64,000 bases of DNA from Alsobacter sp045348435. GTDB lineage: Bacteria > Pseudomonadota > Alphaproteobacteria > Rhizobiales > Beijerinckiaceae. The position numbers and the translations under genes are program-made. Positions within the stretch are counted from its first letter, which is position 1. Each line of letters opens with the position of its first letter. This document shows positions 48,653-57,943 of this stretch, piece by piece. Where the stretch lies: contig NZ_CP157484.1 of the NCBI RefSeq assembly GCF_045348435.1, positions 5,208,001 to 5,272,000 on the forward strand. The letters run 5' to 3'. The notes beneath the pieces were generated by a model. The model was not told where the DNA came from, did no database searches, and worked only from the letters and a program-made list of their open reading frames with translations.

Positions 48653-50179
48653 GTGTCCGCCATCGCCGACCCATCGCCCGCCCGGGACGCGCCCTTCGCG
48701 GGACCCATTCTCGAATTGCGGGGGCTCGAGAAGCGCTACACCGGCACGCATGCGCTCAAGCCCGCCGACCTCGCCTTCGAGGCGGGCGAGATCCACGCCA
48801 TCGTGGGCGAGAACGGCGCCGGCAAGTCCACCCTGATCAAGCTGCTCACGGGCGTCACCCCGCGCACGGCGGGCGAGATCGTCTGGAAGGGCGTCCCCAC
48901 CGATCTCTCGACGCCCAACGAGGCGATCGCGCTCGGCATCAACGCCGTGCATCAGGAGGTGGTGCTCTGCCCGCATTTGACGGTGGCGGCCAACATCTTC
49001 CTGGGCGACGAGCGCACCGCGTCCGGCGGCCTGCTGCGGGACCGCGCCATGGTGCGCGAGGCGCAGACCATCCTGGACGACCTCGGCTTCGCGCTGCCGG
49101 CGGGCGCGCTCCTGTCCACCCTCACCATCGGCCAGCAGCAGCTCATCGCCACCGCGCGCGCCGCCACCCGCGGAACCCGCTTCCTGATCTTCGACGAGCC
49201 CACCGCCTACCTGACCCGGCAGGAGGCCGCGCAGCTCTTCGCGCTGATCCGCCGCCTCAAGGGGCAGGGCGTCACCATCGTCTATATCAGCCACCGCATG
49301 GAGGAGATCTTCGAGCTCGCCGACCGCGTCTCGGTGCTGCGCGACGGCATGCTGGTCGGCACCCGCAAGGTCTCGGAGACCAGCGACGCCGAGCTGATCG
49401 GCATGATGATCAACCGCTCCATCGAGCAGGTCTACCACAAGGACGTCTTCACGCCCGGAGCCATGATCCTGGAGACCCGCCATCTCAGCGGGCGCGGCTT
49501 CCAGGACGTGTCGCTCACCGTGCGGGAGGGCGAGATCGTCGGCCTCTACGGGCTGATCGGGGCCGGGCGCAGCGAGTTCGTGATGGGCGTCTATGGCCGC
49601 GAGCCGGTGACGGGCGGCGAGGTGCTGTGGCGCGACCGGCCGGTCGCGATCCGCTCGGAGCGCGACGCCATCGCGCTCGGCATGGCGCTGGCGCCCGAGA
49701 GCCGGCGCGACCAGGGGCTCTGCCTCAATCTCGGCGTCGGCCACAATCTCAACCTGCCAGTCTTCGACCGCCTCACCCGCGGGTTGACGATCTCCGGCCG
49801 CGAGGAGCGCCGCGCCGCCGACCGCCAGATCGCCGACCTGCGCATCAAGACGGCGAGCCGCAACGCCCTGGCGCTCAGCCTCTCGGGCGGCAACCAGCAG
49901 AAGATCGTCATCGGCAAGTGGCTGAACCACGGGGCCAAGCTCTTCATCTTCGACGAGCCGACCGTGGGCGTGGACGTCGGCACCAAGGCGGAGATTTACC
50001 GCCTTTTCGGCGCGCTCCTGGCCAAGGGGGCCGGCATCCTGCTGATCTCGTCCTACCTGCCGGAGGTCTACGAGCTCGCCGACCGCCTCCACGTGTTCCG
50101 CGCCGGCCGGATGATCGCCAGCCACGGCTTCAAGGCCGTCAGCCACGAACAGATCCTCACCGAGGCCATCGGCGTCTGA
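48653..50179 (+). CDS. Sugar ABC importer ATPase with two ABC modules (RbsA-like)
   Basis: A 508-residue double ATPase. Module 1 has Walker A GENGAGKSTLIKLL and signature-like LTIGQQQLIATARA. Module 2 has the usual degenerate Walker A (GLIGAGRSEFVMGVYG) with intact LSGGNQQKIVIGKWL. This asymmetry is normal for RbsA/MglA. The start is a GTG at 48653. It lies 88 bp after the binding protein and 39 bp before the permease. Confidence 0.92.
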   Translation: MSAIADPSPARDAPFAGPILELRGLEKRYTGTHALKPADLAFEAGEIHAIVGENGAGKSTLIKLLTGVTPRTAGEIVWKGVPTDLSTPNEAIALGINAVHQEVVLCPHLTVAANIFLGDERTASGGLLRDRAMVREAQTILDDLGFALPAGALLSTLTIGQQQLIATARAATRGTRFLIFDEPTAYLTRQEAAQLFALIRRLKGQGVTIVYISHRMEEIFELADRVSVLRDGMLVGTRKVSETSDAELIGMMINRSIEQVYHKDVFTPGAMILETRHLSGRGFQDVSLTVREGEIVGLYGLIGAGRSEFVMGVYGREPVTGGEVLWRDRPVAIRSERDAIALGMALAPESRRDQGLCLNLGVGHNLNLPVFDRLTRGLTISGREERRAADRQIADLRIKTASRNALALSLSGGNQQKIVIGKWLNHGAKLFIFDEPTVGVDVGTKAEIYRLFGALLAKGAGILLISSYLPEVYELADRLHVFRAGRMIASHGFKAVSHEQILTEAIGV

Positions 50180-50218
50180 TCCCATGCGTCCAGTGAACCG
50201 CCACCAGGAACCCGCATC

Positions 50219-51250
50219 ATGAGCGACACCGTGAGCACGCTGGGCGCGCCGAAGTCCAAGTTCGAGTTCTCGCGCCTGCTCGGCCTCACGCTGGTGGGCG
50301 TGCTCCTGGCCATGTTCCTGTTCCTGTCCTGGAAGACCTCGACCTTCGCCACGCCCGGCAACATGTCGAACCTCGCCCGCCAGGGCGCGATCTTCGCCAT
50401 CCTGGCGCTCGGCCAGACCTTCGTGATCATCACGGCCGGCATCGACCTGTCGGTCGGCGCGGTGGCGAGCTTCATCACCGTGGTGGTCGCCATGCTGATC
50501 CAGAGCGTCGCGCCCGACATCGCGGCCTGGCTGGCGGCCGTGGGCTTGCCGGAGGCCGCCGCCAACGTCCTGGCGCTGTGGACCGTGATCCTGGCCTCGC
50601 TGCTGCTCGGCATGGGCATCGGGGCGTTCCACGCCTTCGGGGTCGTCAAGATGGGCCTGCCGCCCTTCATCATCACGCTCGCGACATTCACGGCGCTGCG
50701 CGGCGTCGGCCTGCTGATGACCAACGGCTCCACCATCAACGTCACCAACGACGTCTTCACCGGCTTCTCGCGCGGCGAGTTCCTCGGGATCCCGAACCTG
50801 TTCATGGTCGTGGTCGTGGTGGCGGTCCCGGCCTTCGTCTACCTGCATCTCAGCCGGTGGGGCCGCTATCTCTACGCGGTCGGGTCCAACGCCGAGGCGG
50901 CCCGCCTGTCGGGCGTCAACGTCAACGCCGTCACGGCGACCGCCTACATCCTGTCGTCGCTCTGCGCCGCCATCGTGGGGGTGATGCTGGCGTCGCGCAC
51001 CGGCACCGGCAACGCCACCCAGGCGATCGGCTTCGAGCTGGAGGCCATCGCGGCCTCGGTGATCGGCGGCACGAGCCTGTTCGGCGCCGTCGGCTCCGTC
51101 TGGGGGCCGCTGCTCGGGGCGTTCATCCTGGCCACCATCCGCAACGGCGCGAACCTGATGAACGTGAACTCCTTCTGGCAGTTCATCATCACGGGCGTGC
51201 TGATCATCGTCATCGTCTATGCGGACGGCCTGCGCCGCCGTAGGCGCTGA
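50219..51250 (+). CDS. Sugar ABC importer permease (RbsC-like)
   Basis: A 343-residue integral membrane protein of the ribose-type permease family with about ten hydrophobic segments. Conserved stretches are QTFVIITAGIDLSVGAVASF, LPPFIITLATFTALRGVGLL and GTSLFGAVGSVWGPLLGAFI. It forms the membrane channel with the RbsA-like ATPase. Followed after 132 bp by the dehydratase gene. Confidence 0.92.
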   Translation: MSDTVSTLGAPKSKFEFSRLLGLTLVGVLLAMFLFLSWKTSTFATPGNMSNLARQGAIFAILALGQTFVIITAGIDLSVGAVASFITVVVAMLIQSVAPDIAAWLAAVGLPEAAANVLALWTVILASLLLGMGIGAFHAFGVVKMGLPPFIITLATFTALRGVGLLMTNGSTINVTNDVFTGFSRGEFLGIPNLFMVVVVVAVPAFVYLHLSRWGRYLYAVGSNAEAARLSGVNVNAVTATAYILSSLCAAIVGVMLASRTGTGNATQAIGFELEAIAASVIGGTSLFGAVGSVWGPLLGAFILATIRNGANLMNVNSFWQFIITGVLIIVIVYADGLRRRRR

Positions 51251-51382
51251 GGCGCGGTCGCGATAGGATGCCGAGGCGGGCCTTTCGCCCGCCGTGAATT
51301 CGCGTAAAGAGTGCGCCGCCCCGGGGCTTGCGCCTCACATGATCGGCGGCCCGCAAGAGCGCCGCAACAGGAAGGGAAGGCC

Positions 51383-52915
51383 ATGAACGCTCCGGTCCTC
51401 AACGCGCCGCGCACCGTGCGGCTCCATGCGGCGGACAATGTCGTGGTCGCCGTCGACCCGGTGGATGTCGGCGCCGTCGCCGAGGGCGTCACCGCCCGCG
51501 CCCGCGTGCCGCGCGGCCACAAGATGGCCACCGCGGCGATCCCGGACGGCTCGCCCATCGTCAAGTTCGGCCAGATCATCGGCTTCGCCTCCAAGGACAT
51601 CGCGCCGGGCGACTGGGTGCACGAGCACAATGTCGGCATGCACGACTTCGAGCGCGACTACCGCTTCGCCGAGGACGCGCGCGTCGAGGAGGTGCTGCCC
51701 GTCGGGCTGCAGGCGACCTTCCAGGGCTTCCGGCGCGCCAACGGCAAGGTCGGCACGCGCAACTACATCGGCATCCTCACCTCGGTGAACTGCTCGGCCT
51801 CGGTGGCGCGCTTCATGGCGCTCGAGATCGAGCGCTCCGGCATCCTGGAGCAATACCCCAACATCGACGGCGTGATCCCGCTGGTGCATGGCGGCGGCTG
51901 CGCGCTCGACATCAAGGGCGAGGGCTACGACATCCTCAAGCGCACCCAGTGGGGCTACGCCACCAACCCCAACATGGCGGGCGTCGTGATGGTCGGCCTC
52001 GGCTGCGAGGGCTTCCAGATCGGCCGCTGGAAGGACGCCTACGGGATCAAGGAGAGCGACACCTTCCGGACCATGACGATCCAGGAGATCGGCGGCACCA
52101 AGAAGACCGTGCAGGCCGGCGTCGAGGCCATCAAGGCCATGCTGCCGATCGCGGACGCGGCCCGGCGCGAGACCGTGCCGGCCTCCGAGCTGCTCCTGGC
52201 GCTGCAATGCGGCGGCTCGGACGGCTATTCGGGCATCACCGCCAACCCGGCGCTGGGCGCGGCCGTGGACATCCTGGTGAAGCATGGCGGCGCCGCCATC
52301 CTGTCCGAGACGCCCGAGATCTACGGGGCCGAGCACCTGCTCACCCGCCGCGCGGCGACGCGCGAGATCGGCGAGAAGCTCGTCGGCATGATCCACTGGT
52401 GGGAGGACTACACGGCTCGCAACAAGATGGAGATGAACAACAACCCGTCCCCGGGCAACAAGCTCGGCGGGCTCACCACCATCCTGGAGAAGTCGCTGGG
52501 CGCCGCCGCCAAGGGCGGCACCAAGACCCTCGCCGGCGTCTACCACTACGCCGAGCAGGTCGACGCGAAGGGCTTCGTCTACATGGACACGCCCGGCTAC
52601 GACCCCGTGGCGGCCACCGGCCAGGTCGCGGGCGGCGCCAACGTGCTGTGCTTCACCACCGGCCGCGGCTCGGCCTATGGCTGCAAGCCGACGCCCTCCA
52701 TCAAGCTCGCCACCAACAGCGAGATCTACCGCCGCATGCTCGACGACATGGACATCAACTGCGGCGACATCCTGGACGGCGTCTCCATCGAGGAGAAGGG
52801 CCAGGAGATCTTCGACACGGTGCTGCGCATCGCCTCGGGGGAGCGCTCCAAGTCCGAGCAGCTCGGCTATGGCGACGCCGAATTCGTGCCGTGGACCGTC
52901 GGCGCCACGATGTGA
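51383..52915 (+). CDS. UxaA/GarD-family sugar-acid dehydratase
   Basis: A 510-residue enzyme of the altronate/galactarate dehydratase family. The N-terminal SAF domain (about 5-95: ADNVVVAVDPVDVGAVAEG to DWVHEHNVGMHDF) is followed by the catalytic region with GTRNYIGILTSVNCS, LQCGGSDGYSGITANPALG and NNPSPGNKLGGLTTILEKSL. These iron-dependent enzymes remove water from sugar acids to give 2-keto-3-deoxy acids. GGAAGGGAAGG precedes the ATG at 51383. Downstream of the sugar importer it suggests uptake and first-step catabolism of a sugar acid; altronate versus galactarate is unresolved. Confidence 0.9.
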   Translation: MNAPVLNAPRTVRLHAADNVVVAVDPVDVGAVAEGVTARARVPRGHKMATAAIPDGSPIVKFGQIIGFASKDIAPGDWVHEHNVGMHDFERDYRFAEDARVEEVLPVGLQATFQGFRRANGKVGTRNYIGILTSVNCSASVARFMALEIERSGILEQYPNIDGVIPLVHGGGCALDIKGEGYDILKRTQWGYATNPNMAGVVMVGLGCEGFQIGRWKDAYGIKESDTFRTMTIQEIGGTKKTVQAGVEAIKAMLPIADAARRETVPASELLLALQCGGSDGYSGITANPALGAAVDILVKHGGAAILSETPEIYGAEHLLTRRAATREIGEKLVGMIHWWEDYTARNKMEMNNNPSPGNKLGGLTTILEKSLGAAAKGGTKTLAGVYHYAEQVDAKGFVYMDTPGYDPVAATGQVAGGANVLCFTTGRGSAYGCKPTPSIKLATNSEIYRRMLDDMDINCGDILDGVSIEEKGQEIFDTVLRIASGERSKSEQLGYGDAEFVPWTVGATM

Positions 52916-52939
52916 CACGACCGCCAGTTGCGAAAAGCG

Positions 52940-52968
52940 CCGTCATCTGATTGTCATAGCGCTGTCGC
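52940..52968 (+). promoter_or_regulatory. Pho box upstream of ugpB
   Basis: Three 7-mers at exact 11-bp spacing: CCGTCAT, TTGTCAT and CTGTCGC, each separated by 4 bp. This matches the PhoB-binding layout (CTGTCAT, 4 bp, CTGTCAT/C) with one or two changes per unit. It is 76 bp before the ugpB ATG. The ugp system is a classic PhoB target. Confidence 0.75.
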
Positions 52969-53044
52969 CCGAGCGTCGCGCCGGGCTGCCAGACAACGAA
53001 AACAAGAGCTCCGCCACCGGCGCGGAGTCGACAGGGAGAGTGGA

Positions 53045-54355
53045 ATGAAGATCCTTACGACCGTGGCGGCGTCCCTCGTCGCCATGATGACGGCGAGTTC
53101 GGCCTTCGCCCAGACCGAGATCCAGTGGTGGCACGCCATGACGGGCGCCAACAACGACGTGGTCAACAAGCTCGCGGCCGACTTCAACGCCTCGCAGAGC
53201 GACTACAAGGTCGTGGCGACCTACAAGGGCAGCTATCCCGACACGCTGAACGCCGGCATCGCGGCGTTCCGGGCCGGCAACGCCCCCCACATCATGCAGG
53301 TCTTCGAGGTCGGCACCGCCACCATGATGTCCGCCAAGGGCGCGGTGAAGCCGGTCGGCCAGATGATGCAGGAGGCGGGCGAGACGTTCGATCCCAAGTC
53401 CTACCTGCCGGCCATCACGGGCTACTACTCGACCGCCAAGGGCGAGATGCTGTCCTTCCCGTTCAACTCCTCCTCCATGGTGATGTGGGTCAACCGGGAC
53501 GCCCTGAAGAAGGCCAACATCGCCGAGATCCCGAAGACCTGGCCGGAGGTGTTCGAGGCCGGCAAGAAGCTGAAGGCGGCCGGCTGGGACAAGTGCGGCT
53601 TCACGGCCGCGTGGTCGCCCTGGGCGCTCGTGGAGCAGTTCTCCGCCTGGCACAACGTGCCGATGGGCAGCAAGGCCAACGGCCTCGACGGCTTCGACAC
53701 CGAGATGAAGTTCAACAGCCCGCTGCATGTGCGCCTGCTGACCGATCTCGTCGCGCTGCAGAAGGACAAGACCTACGACTATTCGGGCCGCACCAACGAG
53801 AACGAGGGCCGCTTCACCTCGGGCGAATGCCCGATCATGCTGACCTCCTCGGGCTTCTATGGCAACGTCAAGGCCAACGCCAAGTTCGACTTCGCGGCCG
53901 CGCCGATGCCCTATTACCCGGACGTGGCCGGCGCGCCGCAGAACTCCATCATCGGCGGCGCCTCGCTGTGGGTCATGGGCGGCAAGACGGCGGCCGAGTA
54001 CAAGGGCGTGTCGAAGTTCTTCACCTTCCTGTCCGACACGGACCGCCAGGCCAAGCTCCACATCGAGTCCGGCTACCTGCCGATCACCAAGGCGGCCTAC
54101 GAGAAGGTCAAGGCGTCGGGCTTCTACAACCAGTTCCCCGACCGCGAGACGCCCCTCAAGGAGCTGACCAACAAGGAGCCGACCGAGAACTCGCGCGGGC
54201 TTCGCTTCGGCAACATGGTGCAGATCCGCGACATGGTGTCGGAAGAGCTGGAGAACGCGCTGGCCGGCAAGAAGTCGCCGCAGCAGGCGCTGGACGACGC
54301 GGTCAACCGCTCCAACGCGACGCTGCGCCAGTTCGAGCGCACCGCGGGCCGCTGA
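53045..54355 (+). CDS. ugpB: sn-Glycerol-3-phosphate-type ABC binding protein
   Basis: A 436-residue periplasmic binding protein, UgpB-like. Signal peptide LTTVAASLVAMMTASSAFAQ at the N-terminus, then TEIQWWHAMTGANNDVVNKL, the typical UgpB opening. Further family segments are PFNSSSMVMWVNRD and SIIGGASLWVMGGK. It binds glycerol-3-phosphate or glycerophosphodiesters to recover phosphate and glycerol. The start at 53045 follows GGGAGAG. Expected to be induced by phosphate starvation through the Pho box upstream. Confidence 0.92.
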   Translation: MKILTTVAASLVAMMTASSAFAQTEIQWWHAMTGANNDVVNKLAADFNASQSDYKVVATYKGSYPDTLNAGIAAFRAGNAPHIMQVFEVGTATMMSAKGAVKPVGQMMQEAGETFDPKSYLPAITGYYSTAKGEMLSFPFNSSSMVMWVNRDALKKANIAEIPKTWPEVFEAGKKLKAAGWDKCGFTAAWSPWALVEQFSAWHNVPMGSKANGLDGFDTEMKFNSPLHVRLLTDLVALQKDKTYDYSGRTNENEGRFTSGECPIMLTSSGFYGNVKANAKFDFAAAPMPYYPDVAGAPQNSIIGGASLWVMGGKTAAEYKGVSKFFTFLSDTDRQAKLHIESGYLPITKAAYEKVKASGFYNQFPDRETPLKELTNKEPTENSRGLRFGNMVQIRDMVSEELENALAGKKSPQQALDDAVNRSNATLRQFERTAGR

Positions 54356-54370
54356 AGTCCAGTCGCCGGA

Positions 54371-54427
54371 CCTCATCCGGCGCCGTCTTCCCCTCTCCCC
54401 GGCGACGGGGGGAGGGCCAGGGTGAGG
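54371..54427. repeat. REP-like palindrome between ugpB and ugpA
   Basis: Nested inverted repeats: outer CCTCATCC/GGGTGAGG and inner CCCTCTCCCC/GGGGGGAGGG with a 6-nt loop. This is the CCTCA-type extragenic palindrome common in Hyphomicrobiales. In an operon it may protect the ugpB mRNA end or reduce expression of downstream genes. Confidence 0.65.
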
Positions 54428-54482
54428 GCGGCGCCGCTTGCGCGCGCTTGCCCCACAACCTGCCCCCTCACGCACGGCCCCC

Positions 54483-55364
54483 ATGGAAAAGCGCTCGGTC
54501 TTCACCAACAAGCTGCTGCCCTACGCGCTGCTGGCGCCGCAGCTGGCCGTCACCCTCGTGTTCTTCTACTGGCCGGCCTCGCAGGCGGTCTGGACCTCCT
54601 TCATGCTGGAGGACGCGTTCGGCACCTCGAGCGAGTTCGTGGGCTTCGAGAACTACGTCCATCTCTTCCAGCAGCCCGACTACTACGCCGCGATGGGGAC
54701 GACGCTGGTCTTCTCCTCCGCCGTGACCGTGCTGTCGATGGGCTTGGCGCTGCTGCTGGCCGTGATGGCGGACAAGCAGATCCGCGGCGGCACGATCTAC
54801 CGCACGCTGCTGATCTGGCCCTATGCGGTGGCGCCGGCGGTGGCGGGCGTGCTGTGGCTGTTCATGTTCCAGCCCTCGCTCGGCATGCTGGGCCGCGGCC
54901 TCCAGTCCATGGGCGTGCCGTGGAATCCGCTGCTGAACGGCGAGCACGCCATGATCCTGGTCGTGCTGGCGGCCACCTGGAAGCAGATCTCCTACAATTT
55001 CCTGTTTTTCCTGGCCGGCCTGCAGTCGATCCCCAAGAGCCTGATCGAGGCGGCGGCCATCGACGGCGCCCGCCCGACGCGGCGGTTCTGGACCATCGTG
55101 TTCCCGCTGCTGTCGCCGACCACCTTCTTCCTGCTGGTGGTCAACGTCGTCTATGTCTTCTTCGACACCTTCGGCATCATCGACGCCATCACGCGCGGCG
55201 GACCGGCCAAGGCCACCGAGACGCTCGTCTACAAGGTCTACCAGGACGGCCGGCTGGGCGGCGACCTCGGCGGCTCGGCGGCGCAGTCGGTGGTGCTGAT
55301 GGTCATCGTCATCGCCCTGACGGCGATCCAGTTCCGCTATGTCGAGCGCAAGGTGACCTACTGA
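54483..55364 (+). CDS. ugpA: Glycerol-3-phosphate ABC permease UgpA
   Basis: A 293-residue inner-membrane permease (E. coli UgpA has 295). About six hydrophobic segments; LLPYALLAPQLAVTLVFFYW opens the family. The EAA loop contacting UgpC is IPKSLIEAAAIDGARPTRRF. The start at 54483 (MEKRSVF) was chosen over 54438, which lies closer to the palindrome. Downstream of ugpB by 127 bp. Confidence 0.92.
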   Translation: MEKRSVFTNKLLPYALLAPQLAVTLVFFYWPASQAVWTSFMLEDAFGTSSEFVGFENYVHLFQQPDYYAAMGTTLVFSSAVTVLSMGLALLLAVMADKQIRGGTIYRTLLIWPYAVAPAVAGVLWLFMFQPSLGMLGRGLQSMGVPWNPLLNGEHAMILVVLAATWKQISYNFLFFLAGLQSIPKSLIEAAAIDGARPTRRFWTIVFPLLSPTTFFLLVVNVVYVFFDTFGIIDAITRGGPAKATETLVYKVYQDGRLGGDLGGSAAQSVVLMVIVIALTAIQFRYVERKVTY

Positions 55365-55389
55365 TGCGCGCCGCGCGAGGATCCTCACC

Positions 55390-56238
55390 ATGGTAGAGCG
55401 CCGCCACTGGTTCTCGGACGCGCTGCCGCACATCGTGCTGTGCCTGGGCGTCCTCATCCTGGCCTTTCCGGTCTGGCTCGCCATCGTGGCGTCGACCTGG
55501 GACGCCGGCACCATCGCCAACGGGACGATGCCGCTCACGCCGGGCCCCTTCGGCCCGGACAATTACCGCCGCACCCTGCTGGCGGGATCCCGCTCGGCCG
55601 GGGAGCCGGTCGGCCGGATGCTGTTCAACAGCTTCGTGATGGCCATGTCGATCGCGGTGGGCAAGATCGCGATCTCGATCGTCTCGGCCTATGCGGTCGT
55701 GTATTTCCGCTTTCCGTTCCGCATGGCGGCGTTCTGGCTGATCTTCGTCACCCTGATGCTGCCGGTCGAGGTGCGCATCTACCCGACCTACAAGATCGTC
55801 GCCGATCTGGGCCTGCTGGACACCTATGCGGGCCTGGCGGTGCCGCTGATCGCGTCCGCGACCGCGACGCTGCTGTTCCGGCAGTTCTTCATGACCATTC
55901 CGGACGAACTGGCCGAGGCGTCCAAGATCGACGGCGCCGGGCCGTGGAAGTTCTTCGTCGACACGGTCCTGCCGCTGTCGATCACCACCATCGCGGCGCT
56001 GTTCGTGATCCAGTTCATCTATGGGTGGAACCAGTATCTCTGGCCGCTCCTGATCACCACCCGCGAGAACATGCAGACCATCGTGATCGGCATCAAGAAG
56101 ATGCTGGTCACCCAGGACGCGCTGACCGAATGGCAGCTCGCGATGACCACCGCCGTGCTGGCCATGCTGCCGCCGGTCCTGGTCGTGCTGCTGATGCAGA
56201 AGCTGTTCGTGCGCGGCCTCGTTGAGACGGAGAAGTAA
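55390..56238 (+). CDS. ugpE: Glycerol-3-phosphate ABC permease UgpE
   Basis: A 282-residue permease, partner of UgpA (E. coli UgpE has 281). The EAA loop is IPDELAEASKIDGAGPWKFF, and the periplasmic segment before it (LPVEVRIYPTYKIVADLGLL) is characteristic for UgpE. Start at 55390; the gene begins 25 bp after ugpA and ends two bases before ugpC. Confidence 0.92.
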   Translation: MVERRHWFSDALPHIVLCLGVLILAFPVWLAIVASTWDAGTIANGTMPLTPGPFGPDNYRRTLLAGSRSAGEPVGRMLFNSFVMAMSIAVGKIAISIVSAYAVVYFRFPFRMAAFWLIFVTLMLPVEVRIYPTYKIVADLGLLDTYAGLAVPLIASATATLLFRQFFMTIPDELAEASKIDGAGPWKFFVDTVLPLSITTIAALFVIQFIYGWNQYLWPLLITTRENMQTIVIGIKKMLVTQDALTEWQLAMTTAVLAMLPPVLVVLLMQKLFVRGLVETEK

Positions 56239-56240
56239 GC

Positions 56241-57341
56241 ATGGCCGAAGTCACCCTGAGGGACGTCCGCAAGGTCTACGCCGGCGGCGTCGAGGCCGTG
56301 AAGGGCGTCAGCTTCTCCATCCCGGATGGCGGCTTCTGCGTGCTGGTCGGCCCCTCCGGCTGCGGCAAGTCCACGCTGCTGCGCATGGTGGCGGGCCTGG
56401 AGACGATCTCGTCCGGCGACGTGGCCATCGGCGGCCGCGTCGTCAACCAGATCGAGCCCGCCGACCGCGACATCGCGATGGTGTTCCAGAACTACGCGCT
56501 CTACCCGCACATGTCGGTCTACGACAACATCGCGTATGGCCTGCGCAACCGCGGCACGCCCAAGGCCGAGATCGAGGCCCGGGTGGCGGAAGCCGCCCGC
56601 ATCCTGGCGATCGAGCCGTTCCTGCAGCGCAAGCCTCGCGCGCTGTCGGGCGGCCAGCGCCAGCGCGTCGCCATGGGCCGCGCCATCGTGCGCAAGCCGC
56701 AGGTGTTCCTGTTCGACGAGCCCCTGTCCAACCTGGACGCCAAGCTGCGCGTGCAGATGCGCGTCGAGATCAAGAAGCTGCAGCGCGCGCTGGGCGTCAC
56801 CTCGATCTATGTCACGCATGACCAGGTCGAGGCGATGACGCTGTCCGACAAGCTCGTGGTGATGAACGCCGGCGAGGTCGAGCAGATCGGCACGCCGACG
56901 CAGATCTACCGCCGTCCGGAGAGCCGCTTCGTGGCGACCTTCATCGGCTCGCCGCCCATGAACCTCCTGCCCGGCGTCGTGGAGGCGGACGGGCGCGTCG
57001 CCCTGGACGGGGTGACGCTGGCGTCCGACGACATGCGGGCGGGCCTCGCGCCGGGAACCCGCGTCGAGGTCGGTGTGCGGCCCGAGGAGGCGGAGATCGC
57101 CCCGCAGGGCGCGCCGGGAACGCCCTTCGCCATCGATTTCATCGAGGAGCTGGGCGCCACCGAGCTGCTGCACGGCTTCGTGGCCGGCGCCCCCTTCATC
57201 CTGCAGGTCGCAACCGGCGCCGTCCCGGCGGGACTGAAGGCGCTGACGCTGAGCATCCCGGCCCGCTGCGTGCACGTCTTCGACGCCCAGACCGGAAAGC
57301 GACTTGGGCGTGTAGAAAGCGAGAATGCACGCGCAGCGTGA
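56241..57341 (+). CDS. ugpC: Glycerol-3-phosphate ABC ATPase UgpC
   Basis: A 366-residue ATPase of the MalK/UgpC type. Walker A GPSGCGKSTLLRMVAG, signature LSGGQRQRVAMGRAIVRK, Walker B VFLFDEPLSNLDAKLR and the switch His in VTHDQVEAMTL are intact. The C-terminal 120 residues form the TOBE-type regulatory domain (VGVRPEEAEIAPQG). It completes the ugpBAEC operon. In E. coli this subunit is inhibited by phosphate; the same could hold here. Confidence 0.94.
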   Translation: MAEVTLRDVRKVYAGGVEAVKGVSFSIPDGGFCVLVGPSGCGKSTLLRMVAGLETISSGDVAIGGRVVNQIEPADRDIAMVFQNYALYPHMSVYDNIAYGLRNRGTPKAEIEARVAEAARILAIEPFLQRKPRALSGGQRQRVAMGRAIVRKPQVFLFDEPLSNLDAKLRVQMRVEIKKLQRALGVTSIYVTHDQVEAMTLSDKLVVMNAGEVEQIGTPTQIYRRPESRFVATFIGSPPMNLLPGVVEADGRVALDGVTLASDDMRAGLAPGTRVEVGVRPEEAEIAPQGAPGTPFAIDFIEELGATELLHGFVAGAPFILQVATGAVPAGLKALTLSIPARCVHVFDAQTGKRLGRVESENARAA

Positions 57342-57441
57342 AAGCAACGGCGGAACGCCTTTGCAGACGACTCGTCCTTCGGGATTCAGAATGTCTTGAA
57401 GTTCTCGTGGCTTGATGATCGCAACCTGAGAGGTTGCGGTC

Positions 57442-57879
57442 ATGCGTCTTTTAGTTGTGCTTCCTATTCTTTTCTACGTCGCCGCGCCTGACGCCAAGGC
57501 CCAGGTCCTGGCCGAGCAGCGGGTCGAGACGCAGCTCGAGGTCGGCGTCGTGGCGACCGACATCGTCATTTCGCAGAAGCGCGAGCGCATCGTCCTGGCG
57601 GTCGCCGCCGGCGGTCCGTTCCCGCTGGTCGAAAAGGAGGTCGACATCACGGCCGGCGGCTGCCGCGAGGTGTTCTACGCCTTCCCGCCCTATCCGCAGT
57701 TCTCCGTGCAGCTGACGGCCTGCACGACCCCGCCGATGTGCCGCGACGAGCAGCAATATCTGGGACTTCGGGCCGATTATCTGGTCGTCGCCGCGAAGGG
57801 CGCGCCCCTGCACAGCCAGAAGGTCAAGGACGCCATCGTCCGCAGCGTCAGGCCGAGCCTGACCAAGCTGCCCTGCTGA
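57442..57879 (+). CDS. Hypothetical secreted protein
   Basis: A 145-residue protein with a signal peptide (LLVVLPILFYVAAPDAKA) and a mature beta-rich part. Four Cys occur in the C-terminal half (GGCREVFY, LTACTTPPMCRDE) and one ends the chain (KLPC). No family is recognised. It is 100 bp after ugpC and 64 bp before the ammonia-lyase gene, on the same strand as both. Periplasmic location is likely. Confidence 0.65.
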   Translation: MRLLVVLPILFYVAAPDAKAQVLAEQRVETQLEVGVVATDIVISQKRERIVLAVAAGGPFPLVEKEVDITAGGCREVFYAFPPYPQFSVQLTACTTPPMCRDEQQYLGLRADYLVVAAKGAPLHSQKVKDAIVRSVRPSLTKLPC

Positions 57880-57943
57880 TCGGGTCGACATCGCCTCCCG
57901 CCATGCAGTAGGGATGAACCCCAGAACCGCAGGGGGAGCCGCG

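Noticed and set aside
48557..50848. A 763-codon minus-strand frame across the sugar importer ATPase and permease
   Set aside because: Shadow of two clear ABC transporter genes; Asp/His/Arg-rich without motifs.
51335..52918. A 527-codon minus-strand frame opposite the UxaA-type gene
   Set aside because: Mirror of a conserved enzyme, without ribosome-binding site or domain.
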